Part shown: in pieces, positions 10,308-22,300 of the stretch
Layout of the letters: each line of letters opens with the position of its first letter
Position numbering within the stretch: the stretch's first letter is position 1
NCBI GenBank assembly: GCA_038049695.1
Contig: CP142453.1
Span: 35,687,501-35,751,500 of the forward strand
Length of the DNA stretch: 64,000 nt
Direction of reading: 5' to 3'
DNA from: Cinnamomum chago
Taxonomy: Eukaryota > Streptophyta > Magnoliopsida > Laurales > Lauraceae
The notes under the pieces: generated by a model
Told to the model about the DNA's origin: nothing
The model's input: the letters and a program-made list of their open reading frames with translations, nothing else
Database searches by the model: none
Made by a program: the position numbers and the translations under genes

Positions 10308-13300
10308 AGGGAAAGAAGAGAAAGAAGAGAAGTACCTCGCCATCAAAATCGCCATTCGCCATTGCCAGCACTCCTCCGACAAGAAGTACCTCGCCATCAC
10401 CATCACCGCACACCTGTTATTGTCGTCATCATCAAACCCTAACCTGAGGTGAAAGGGTTAGGGCTGCTCCACAGTCGCCGCTGCTACCCCCACCTCGCCG
10501 CTGCCTCTGCTGCTACAACTGTGCTGCTGCTGCAAGGGACGACTGCAACTGTGCATGCTGCCACTTCGCCCAGGTTCTTTTTTTCCTTTTTTTTTTTTTT
10601 TTTTCCTTTTTTCTCTACTGCTGCAAGTTGGAACTTTCCTCTTTTTACCTCAGAACTTGCTTTTTAGGGTTTGTTTGGATGAATAAGACAACATTTTTAG
10701 GGTCTTCTCAAACTGTTTCCTTGGTCTGCATTTTTTTAACTGATTATTTTATCATTGATGAATTATATATATGTTGTTTGGAAGGTAAATAGTTGTTGTC
10801 TAGATGTGTTTGGCCCAAACAGAAAGTTGCTGGATGGTTCAAGATGAATTATAGTCTCTCTTTTGGAAAATAGCAGGCAGCTGGTTGCTGGTTACTAATT
10901 GCTGATAGCTGTGGTACATCTATAGTGATCAAAACCTGTGTGGACTGCCAAATTTATTGTGATTTGCCAGTTGAAAGAGCTTAAGTCATTGTTTCTTGTA
11001 GTCTTCTTGTAGTCATTTGCATTTTTTATGCTGTCTTTACTGTAATGGCTTCTAGTAATAGGTTCTTGATGGCTATTTTGATTAAAATAATTTTAGATTT
11101 TTATTAGTCATATGAAAAATATTATAAAAAAAAAAAATTCAACGTATCCCCTAAGTATCATATCCTACTTTTTTGAGAAATGGCGTATCTGCGTATCCGT
11201 ATCGTATCTGTGTCCGTGCTTCATAGGCTGGAATTCATCATTGGATTCAATCAATCCCTCAAGAGATTGGTCTAGTGTTTCGATCGCGGATCCAGGGCTA
11301 CACCACCAACCTTCCATTTTCTTTCAAATGCTAGCGCCGTCCCTGCGCAATGATATTTAGATGGGTCCACACATCTCACCCATCCCATGAGTAGATGCTC
11401 GTGTAGGTGGATTCAGCAACAGTAATTGCTATCATGGGTCAAAATAGCGGCATCTACATAGCGTAGCGACCGCATTATCGGCCGTAGCGGTTGAGGCCGC
11501 TATGCTATTTTGAAAATAGTGGCGCTACGGTTTAAAACCTATATGAACCAAGTAGTTTAAATTTAAGATACTGTTTTTCCTATTTCTTATCCTTGATAGC
11601 CTTTCCTAAAGCTTTACCCTAATAGGGTTCCAAATCACTAAAAAAAACATAAGATTGATAGCTATACAAGATTCGAATTTTTTTTACCACTTAAAAAATT
11701 CACACCGCTATGCCGTTACGTATCTCCCGCTACATAGCATTTTGGTTGATGGCCACTACGCCCACCGCAACCGCTATTTTGATCCTTGATTGCCATGGCA
11801 CTAGATCACCTTGTACCTGCTTCTTAAAAGTCAAGAATAGTCATACACTATTTTTTTTCTTTTTTTTTAATATTGTAATATGACTTGAACCTTCAATCCC
11901 ATGGCTGTAACAATGAGAACCTTCGAACTGTTCTACCGGCAGTTGTCATTTATTTAAAAAAAAAATTAAGGATTTTCTCCTTATTGATGAATGGATGTGA
12001 AGGAATGAATTACTGATCCCAAAAAAGTTCATTTATTGATTAAAAATTATTTTTTTATAGAAAATGATTGATTAAAAAATTCTTCTAATCATGGAGCACG
12101 ATAATCATAGCAAATTACAGTGATTTTGTGACTGAATGCACAATTAATAAGTCAATAACCTATTATCATCATCAACATCATCATAGCCTTATCCTATCAG
12201 CATGGGGCTAAATGTATAGCCTGTATTTCCTCTTTTTTATGCTGGACCATTTTTCCTGCATAAGCATTAAATATGTTTATTGCATGATCTAATACAGAAA
12301 CTGTTAGTTGACTTGCTAAGTTCTTATGATAATCAAATTATAATTGGTTTCTGCGTTATCATCATGACATCCTTCCGTGTATATTCATATATTCTACAAC
12401 TCAAAAACCATCCCCAATATACATCACTGTTTATGATTATGCAATTATTTCATTCACATGTGGTTCTTTTTCTTTTTTTTTACGTACATTAGGTTCAAGA
12501 GCCAATATGTTTCTTTTAATTGGTGCAACAGCTAATATCAAGAAGATTATAGTGACTCAAACTCAGCTAAATCACTAAATACATAAGAGCACAGAAATCT
12601 TCTTCAGGTAACATTAGAAACTAGGTCCGGTAATACAGGATAGATTATGCACTGACCAGATAAATGAATATAAATGATACATCTCAATTATGCTCACTGA
12701 CAAATGCATGTGCATGTACAACACACTCCCGTGCACGCACGCACACGCACGCACACACTTGTACACCACAAATAGAGAGCAACATAATGGAAAATTTGAG
12801 CAGCAAAGAAAGAAAAATATGTGATGTATAAAATTACCAGAATGTCTTGACCAATCCAGGCATACGATGCATGCTGTTTTGCAGCCCAAAATATGGCAAA
12901 TGCCACACAGAAAGGTAAAACCACGACAGAGAGAGCCGAAACCTCCCCAAGAACGGGAAGCTTGATCAACTTCCTCCCGCAGTCTCTGCATATTCTGGTT
13001 GGAGAAAACAACAAAAAGTTTTATAGTAAGAAAAAAAAAAAAGAGCAAAATCCAGGACTCGTTGACCACAAGTTAGCTTACCTAGAAATCAGTGCCACCA
13101 AACAAACATGTAATCCCTGGTAAAATATAGACAAGAGGATAAGAGAGCATACCTATTTTTCATATGCATCCCAAGTAAATTCAAAGCAATAAAAAGCAAT
13201 TTTCTCATTTTTTCCATCACAGTAAATTTAATAGATAATCTAACTAATCAAATTCGTAATTATGTCCCTTAAGTAAGTAACATAGCAGACTATCTGTTTC

Positions 13301-16300
13301 TCTGACAGTCAGTTTGAAAAGAAAACAATAAGAAAATCATTGCAAGAGAACAGTCAGTATAACAAAGGAAAGAAGCCCAGGGTTTAGATTTTTATTCCCT
13401 AAAGTTTTGATAGAAAAGCAACAATCTAACCATGTCTGTCTTGTCTCAAGTATCTTCAAAAAGTAACAAACAAACTAAGTAAAGGTATTAGAGAGACACA
13501 AATAACTTCAAAGGCTCCTCAATCAGCAGAATGCACCCATTTCAGTTTCAAGAACCTCTGATATAAGGGTACAAAGCAGGGAACAATGCTAATAGATTCT
13601 TATCATGCTGTCTAAGCAGCTGTTTGGAAACTCTAAAAATAAGCTCTTATTTTATGATTTAGAGCTTATTTGCATATTAGAGCATTTGGTAAACCTCTAA
13701 TTTCATTTTCTATTTTTAGAGCTTATTTAGAAATTAGAGCTTTTGCCTCTTAAAAAAAAACTAAGGGGGTCTGCAATTTTAGCTAAGCATATGGAGGTGG
13801 AGAAAGCAAAATTTACATGTTTTGGACGAAAATAACCTCATAAATTTTCGAAATAACGTAAATGGTGGATTCTATATTGTGATTTTTAGAAGGTGGGCTC
13901 AATTGGCACAATTCCTAAGGTGGGCCCCAATTACCACATAAAATAAGAGCTGTTTTTGTAATTTTAATTTTTACCAAACAAGACAAACTGTAAATTAGAA
14001 CTTAAAAATTAGAGCGCATTAATATTAGATCAGAATCGAATTAGCTCTTATTAATTAGAATAGAGTTTCCAAATGGACCCTAACACTCACATAGGGTTAC
14101 ACTGCATTTCTGCTTAGAATCAATCTCACTAACTTAAGAGGCCTGTCAGTTGGGGAAGCAAATATTCATGTAATGACTGCTGCAGGACTCACATTCTGGT
14201 TGTGAATTGAGACCTCCTACCAAGTGCATATATTTTCAATTATTCACATGCACACCAGAAGAAAAATGTAGCAGCAGATCATGCAGCCTACTATAGAATA
14301 ATATGGTTTCAATTGTATCCAAAGGCTTCCATCTTCCTTAGTAGAAGATCTTAGAGCACAAAGAACTGCAACCTTCCTTTGAAATAGTTTCTCTCTTTTC
14401 AAAAATAAATAAATAAACAAATAAATAAAAGGAATAATTAGATTAAGGTGTGCAACCAAGCAAGTTATTTATAACAAGCCAAAGCAACTACCACCATGCA
14501 CTAGAATGCATTTCAGTAATAGGCCGTCAGATAAGAAAGCATATGGTCAGTTAGTTATACAAATGAAAATGGAGATTCATTCATAATCTATGATACCTAG
14601 GTACGGCATTTCACCTATGGTACCCGTGCCAATACAGTTCGATACAGATACAGGTATGGGATACGACAAGATACGGTTGGGGATACATGGCTTTCTCATA
14701 TTTTTTAGGGGGGAAAAAAAATTGGATGAAACAGCAATTTCATACGAAATCCTCTAATTGATTCATGTAGCTTTGAATTAACTTATAGAAAGAAAAAAAT
14801 CTAAAGAGGAGGAGGAGGCTGGCCCACTGGTGCTCAACAACCAAGGCAGCTGCTCAACTGCTGCTTGATTGTCGCTGCTGCTCTAGATGGGCTCAGCTGC
14901 TGCCAGGTACTCCTTCCACACCTTCTCCGGCTTTTTTTTTTTTTCTTTCATTCTTCTTTCTTTTTCTTCTTCTCTCCATTGTTGTTGTTTGTCTAGTTTT
15001 GTTGTCGAGATTGGAAGGGGGCAAATGTCCCTTTTAAAAGGCCGGTTCGATTTTTTTTACATTGAGACCCTTTCTTTTTTCTTTTTTCTTTTTTTTCTGT
15101 TTTAAAGACTGCATCACTCAAAATCCACTCAACTTTAGACTATTGACATGTGACAACACAAAAAAGAGTATTTCCATTTTATGTTTTTTTTTTGTTTGTT
15201 TTTACACTATTCTGCCCCCTTTATGGGTTTTTTTTTTTTTTTTTTTTTTGTTTTTTTAACTTTTAAGACTTCAAACCTACTTTATAACTTATAAATGGGC
15301 TTATCAAACTTGAGATTTGTGGATCCACAATGAGTCCACCTATTAAAAATTTAACCGATATAAAATAAATGTCCTGCTGAATAATGGGCCCTAGCCAAAT
15401 TTAATTGTAATAAAAAATTTTGAAATGTATCTTAAGTGATGCCTTACCCATATCAATATCCTAAATTTCTATAGCTGGTGTGCCGAATCCATGTTTCCCA
15501 TGTCCATGTCCGTATCTAGGCATCATAGTTCACAATGGATGGAAACATGCAGAAGGCTTCAATGGCATGCAAATCTCTCTCAAAAACTCATATTATGGCA
15601 ACTTAGTAGCATTAGAAGATGCACAAGAATGTTGATAATTACAAGGAGATCGGCAACAAAACAATGAATAAATGTATTTCACAATCTACCATTACCATCA
15701 ACCATTCAAGAGAAGAGTGTTGTGAAAATTATATTCTTCTCAAGATTCCTACATGACATGTAAGTGGAAAGAACTGTATACCTCAATACCGCCTATGCAA
15801 AACAGCACGATCAGAAGCCAAACGAACCAAGATGACATAAAAAAGTATAGCAGCAATAGAAAAGCAGATGCAGTTATAACAAAAATTATAGCTCCCTTCG
15901 CATTAATATCCAGTACTTCCTTCTCAGAATCATCCTTGTTGGTTGTTCCAGCATTAGGTGAGCCCTAACCAATGAAAGCAAATGCCATAAATTACATATT
16001 ACAAGTTTATTATTATTGAAGAGCAGAAAGCGGCCAAAGAAAAAAAATTGCACATGAGTAAGTATAATAGAAGAAAGCACAGCACCTGGTCAACTTCAAT
16101 ATAAATCTAATACAAGATTTTGATGGTAAACTGTGGTGCTGTAAGCCAACACACTCATAGTTGAGTGATGTTGGCACCATAGTACACACACGTGCCCAGG
16201 GATTAATCCCAAGGTCTTCCAGTTGAAAGTCATAGTATCACTCTTGACCAGTAACCCAACTTAGCAGAAAAAAAAATGTGGTGCCATTAAACATGAACTT

Positions 16301-19300
16301 CCATCATCATCATAAAAGCTTTCAACCAACTATGCTGGGGTCTGTTATATGAATTATGTTTCTCCCTTCCTGAGTACATGAACATTATATGCAACTTCAA
16401 ATTGAGAGTCAAATTAATGATGCATGTTTTTTCTATAGAGCCATTGAATCTAGCAATCTATGCCCAAGATCACTCTGAGATATACAGGGAGTTTGGCAAG
16501 TTTTATTAGCATCTCAAATGGAGGTTTCATTCTAACCAACAATCCTTTATACACATTCATAATATTCTAAAATTGATCCAGGTAGGAAATTTTTGTTTTT
16601 TCTGGTATGTCGTGTGTGTCAGCATGTATAGAGAGGGAGATGATCACGTGTAGCCAACCACTGGATGTTCAATGATCCTTCTGAAATCTGCATTGCACCA
16701 CCCTCCTTTTGTTAACCAAAATGCAAACTGATTACTAGGAATTTGAATATGGGCTGCTTGGAATTAGCCCTAATCATATTTGGCCTATCTTGAGGATGTA
16801 TAAGGGGTGGCAGCAGGTGTGCAAGGTTGAGGATGGCTTTTGGGGAGAAATTAGGAATACTTCCAAAGGGTGTCAGGCTCAATAAGGAAGAATGTAAAAG
16901 GATCAGTTTGGCCACAGTCAAAAAAGAGACTGCTGGAAGGTACAGAGATTGCTGCAACACAGTTTCTGCTGTGCAGAAATTAGGGCAACGAAGATTTAAG
17001 CTGAATGGATTTCTGGAGCAATTTGAAAGGTGTTGGCTATATTTTAGGGTGAAGATAAGCCAAATAGGGAGGAAAGAGGAACGGGGTTTAAGGGCTATGG
17101 GTATTCAAATGGAGCTGTTTGGGTACTGTCTCGGGAACTGCAAATGTGCAGTTCTGAAGAGAAGAAATCAGGGACAGCCGGACAGGATTGAAGGTGTAAA
17201 AAATGGACTCGGGATAATATGGCCCCCAGGCCCCAATGAGTCAAGTCAGCTTGGGAGTCAGGCCGCGTTGTTGGGACAATATGACCCCCAATGAGTTCTT
17301 GTTCTTCTTTTCTTCTTCCTCTTCCTCCACTTCTTCTTACAAGTTCCTGCAGCTAACACATCTCCTTCAACACAATCCTCCCCCACTCATTCTTCCGAGG
17401 AAAAAAACAAGTATGCACCTTGCCCGAGTCGCACACACAAGTTGCATGTGCGACGCACAGAGTCGGTCCCACTAGGTTCGGCTCAGTCAAAGTCGAGGTC
17501 CGCTATTTTAAAACACTGAGAGAGAGAGAGAGAGAGTTCCCCCAAAAAGAAAAACGAGCAAAGCGGGAGGGCGAGAGAGTCGAACTATAGAAAAGAGTTG
17601 AAAACAATAAAATAGAAAGAGAGAGGGAGGACAAGACAGACAGAAGAGGGGGGAGAGGGGGGGGGGAGTGGAAGAGATTTTTTTATTTTATTCATTTATT
17701 TATTTTGGGTGGGGGTTTGGAGCAGTAGCAGCTTGGAAAGAGGAGAGAGAAAGCAGCAGGAGCCCCCAATGGAAAGAGCGGCAGTAGCCCCCTTTTCTAT
17801 TTTGTTTTCCTTGGTGGATTTCATAGAGGGAGAGAGACGCACACACAAATAGAGGAGAGAGGGAGGGAGGGAAGGAGGAGGGGGAATGGTTGAAGTGGAG
17901 ACTTGCTTCTGAAGTGCTTTGTGATCAGCACATACCAACAAGATTAAAGGGAAATTTTTACTGGACAATGATTAGACCAGCTATGACCTTTGGAGTAGAA
18001 TGTTGGTCAATCAAGAAGTAACACATGTACAAAAATGAGTATAGCAAAGATGAGAATGTTGAGGTGGATGTGTGGTAAAACTAGGAAAGATAGAATCCGA
18101 AACGAGCGCTTAAAGGAGCATTTAGAGGTGGCGTGAATCGGTGGTAAAAAAGATAAGCTTGTTTAAGATGGTTTGGACATGTCTAACGCATGACAGCGCC
18201 GATGAGGAAAAGTTTTTCTAAGAAGGCGGATAGCTCCACAAGGAAAAGGGGTAGGCCAAAGAGGACTTGAAAGGAAGTAGGAACTAAGATCTAAAGAAGT
18301 GCAACCTATCTGAGGATTTAGCTCAAGATAGATCTAAATGGAGAAACAAAATTCATGCAACCCACCACCACATTGTTGGGAGAAGGTTATGATGAGAAAG
18401 AGAGAGCATCACTTCTCCTTTGCCTTGGTCACCAGCCAAAAATAAGGTAGTAGCAAAAGGAAAGCCACAAGAAAAGAGGGAAAACATGCCTTTCTATAGT
18501 AAGTGCGACTCAGTCAAATCCCATGTGAATCTTGTAGTCTACTTCACATGAGACTAAGCTGATTTGCATCGTCTAGAATTAGGGGCCAAAAAGGAAGGGG
18601 ACTTGACTTGGTTATGTCCAAGTCCAAGGCGTGTCAACCAAGTTTTAAAAACCCCGGTACTGATAGTTAACCAACGGATTTAATTGGAAAATTAAGGCAC
18701 ATAATGTTTTAGAGATTGGAGGAGGTCTAAATTAGCGTTACATGAAATCCAGTCATTTAAAGTTTGGTGACAATTGAAGAAGAAGATTTTGGGGAATTTT
18801 GTGGCAAAGGAATGGTAGGATAAATTAGGGTTCTAAAGGAAAAGCCTAGAGAATGCATTGCGGTACGGGTTTGATAGTTGTGGTCTCGGGGGCTTATTGA
18901 AAAGAAGAAGATTGATAAGTCCATAAAACGGCATCATTAATTCATCATTTCATATAAATTTGTGGACTTAATTAGGATAATTTGCATTGGATTTCATAGA
19001 ATTTCATAATTTCAAGCATTTGGTCATTAAAGTTGGAATTTGAGTAAGAATTAGTCAAAACTCATTATTTTGCATGAATTTCATGGAATCGGTGTTATGC
19101 ATTGTCCTAGGATCACACCAATTAGCTTTCTAATTGAACGTAAACATACTTGTTATTTTTGCACCATTGTGTAGTTCACGAAAAATCAGTCAATTTGGTA
19201 TATTCATATGCATGTTTTTTATGTGATCTGGGCCCCATGCATTGCACTTGTGAGGCTCATACACCTTAATTATGGCCGAATTATTCTGTTACTTGTGTAG

Positions 19301-22300
19301 GAACAATTCAATATTCTGGGCCCGCATGGAGATTAAATTGGAGAGAGATTAAAAAAAAAAGATCATAGAAGGAAATAGAGGAAAAAATTCAAGAAATTGA
19401 GCATCTACACATGGGGTTCACCTTGGGCGTTAATCCCAAGGTGGGGCGTCCCACATGCCCCCTTCCCCCTTTTAGCAAGTGCCACATAGATTCTTTGAGT
19501 TGAAAATGTCAACTTTGGAAGTCTAAATTTGGAAGTTCAAGCCTAAGAAAGAGAGAATTCAGATTTAGAAAGCCTTCTTTGTTTCCAAGATTTCAAATTC
19601 AAAAAGAAGAAAGAAGTGCAAGAATGGATAGTTGGCTAAGGTTGGTTGAAAAGTCCAACAACTTGGAGAGAAAGGATCCTAAGGAAGGAAGATCAAGAAG
19701 CAAGCAAGGAAAGAACTCCAAAGAAGGAAGGAGGGAGGAGATTTCTTGCACAATTATTCCTGCTTTTTCTCAGGGCAACAAATTTGTAATGCACATAACT
19801 TTCAAACTAAGTGTCGGATTGGTGCAATCTACCCACCGTTGGAATTTTAGTAAATACTTGTAGAGCCCAAGATTGCATCGATCAGAGCTATATTGAGGGA
19901 GATATGACCTTGGAAAGTTGACTGTTGCAATTTTAGGCGGGACAACACTACAATTGCAAGAAATTTCAATCCCTTTGTGGAGCCCAACATGGAATGTCTT
20001 GGAGAATAAAAAAGCAAGCTTAGCAACAAATCCTCTCAAATTCAAATTGTTGCCAACCAAGGAGCCTTGCTTGGAGATTAAGCTAAGAAAGCATGCAAGG
20101 AAGGAAACATGGACAAAGAAGGAAACCAGTCTTAGCAACAAAGGCGAGCCAAACAATTACAAAAGGACCAGCCAAGGGGGCTGGATGTCCAAGCTCCCAT
20201 GGTGCTTGGACGTCCACATCTTTTGAGAAGCATCTATCTCCTCTCGCTTAACCCTTCTTCAACCCCCCACCCCCCCAAAAAAAAAAAAAAAAAACCTTCT
20301 AGTTCATATAGGCACTAGTTGAGAGCCTTGTTTAGGAGAATGATGAAGAGGGAGTGTCTTATTTTCATGTAATTTAAGATTCAAGAATTGAAACAAGCTT
20401 TTGATTGATTCTGCGTGCGAACAACTTCTCCAAGTGTGAGTGATTGATTATTTTCTTTCATTTAGTCTTTTGAAATGTTATTTTCAGTAATAGATATATC
20501 ATATGCTTAGGGTTAAATGGCTAATCATTGAAAAACATTGATTTTGGCGATCTTGAAGAGAATGATATCGCGCATCTTATCATTATTCACATCTTTTCCT
20601 AACTCTAAAAAGAGGGAAGAGAAGCCAAGTCACCCATATTTTCAATGCTTAGGCACTAGTTGAGTTCCAAGTTCTTGAATTACATAATTTTTCCACCTTT
20701 TCTTTTTACCACCCATTTATTTTTCAGATTATTTAATTCCGATTTCTATCCCATAAATTGGTTGTTTTGATTATTTTTTCTGTTTTCGCAGGTTTTAGTT
20801 AGCTAGGGTTTGTTGGTCTAGGTTCTTTTTAGATTAGGTTTCTTTTAAAAGTTTGTAATTACTTTTACTTTCAGTTAATTAGTGATCTTTTGTAATAGAA
20901 TTAGCTTTAGAACAAGTTGGAAAGTGCGTAATTGATTTTGCTCCCTGTGGATTTGACCACGTACTCACCGGGTTACACTGCTGCTCACCCTTGACCTTTC
21001 GCTCCAAAACCAATGATGGTGTAGTAGGTTAAAGGAATTGTTTGATCGACTGAATCCAAATTGAATGCCTGATAGCAATATATGAATCAATGCCAAGGAG
21101 AAGAGTTGACCCCAGATTACTGAAAAAGAAAGGAAAACATTAAGGTTACTTAAACCTAAGACACTTGACTTTCCTAAAGACAATTCTAAACTTCCTATAA
21201 ATAAGAGTTGACCCCAGATGCAAGCCTTGGGCCAAAAATTACTTACCATATAAGGCCCAAGAGACCAACACAGGCCCAGTCAATTAAAAAGGGTCCATAA
21301 CTTACGTATTTAACTAGGCAAATGCTGAATGAGAGCATTATGGTATTGTTACTTGCCCAATATATTGCAACCTCATATTTTAGGATGTTTTATTGTAAGA
21401 GAATCCATTAGATAGTAATATGTTAAAGTTTAGCAAGGTTTGTTAGTCAAGGATCTAGAGGACACTTAATAAGTTAACGCTAATTAGGAGTCAAGATTAT
21501 TGGCCCCTCTAATCTCTATTTAGGAGCCAAGATTGTAGGCTACTAGTCTTTATAAATCATGTACTGGCTTCCCACAGAATTCAATGATGATCTTATACCC
21601 AAGGACCCGAATACCGGATACAATAACTTTAACTTATAAATGTACAGGTTATATTAAGTATATAAATATAGAGAAGTGTATAATATATTAGCATATAACA
21701 TATTATATCAAAATTTAGGCATAAGAAATAGACACTTTATTCAAGTCCAATCCCAATATAAGTACCGGTATGGGTACTGTTTAGAAATAATTAAAAAAAA
21801 AATATTCTTTTAAATATCATGAATCCACTAAATCCTATGTTTCAGGATTAGCCAAATCAAAAATCTTGAACCGGTATCTGAGACAACACCTGCACTCATG
21901 CAACTAAGAGGTAAATAACTAAAACAATAACAAAAACAAATGAAGTTTCCATTGCACAATGCGAATTCAAAGGTATCGAAAGCATTTTAAAGAACTACTA
22001 CAAAATAGTTTCACTTGATTTCCACTGCCAACTGGTTTTCTAAAGTGGTTTTGATCTTGGGAAAATTTCGAAGTAATGGAAGCAGTTGTAAGGGATGCAG
22101 TTTAAAAAAAATAAAACACTAACAGAAGTAATCAAGTGCTCTTGCACAGGCAGAGGGTTTGATGTCTGCAATATAGCACTCATCTACATAGAGATTACAT
22201 ATATGTACAAGGTTATTGCTCAAATAAACCATTCTCACCAATTGGTTATAGCGCTCATCAGTCTGCTCACATGTAACAAATTCAGTCCAGAGGGAAGCAC

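Larger units (their letters stand above)
7373..12837 (-). other. SPPL intron 8
   Basis: 5.5 kb intron. Content: a palindrome with tandem copy (8515-8730), two non-autonomous hAT elements (10008-11226 and 11433-11788), and a probable RTE 3'-end scrap near 12165-12215. Stretches 7373-8510, 8735-10000 and 12220-12837 show no gene or element I can name. Confidence 0.7.
13117..15781 (-). other. SPPL intron 6
   Basis: 2.7 kb. Holds a Tourist-like MITE (13616-14080) and a hAT MITE (14588-15528). The remaining pieces show nothing further. Confidence 0.7.
15965..22238 (-). other. SPPL intron 5
   Basis: 6.3 kb. Contains an RTE 3'-end scrap (16299-16370), a GA-rich tract (17517-17680), an RTE LINE 3' fragment (17889-18405) and an LTR-like stretch (18913-20990). 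16400-17500 and 21000-22238 hold nothing I recognise. Confidence 0.65.

Noticed and set aside
9963-10442. Overlapping open frames on both strands
   Set aside because: They translate the GA-rich simple sequence inside a hAT element; low-complexity artefacts.
12614-13069. 151-codon minus-strand frame
   Set aside because: Runs through SPPL exon 8 in the wrong frame and through its introns; the exon model with splice sites explains the locus better.
16827-17294. 155-codon open frame in SPPL intron 5
   Set aside because: No recognisable domain, no homologue I know, atypical composition and no promoter or splice context; likely chance.
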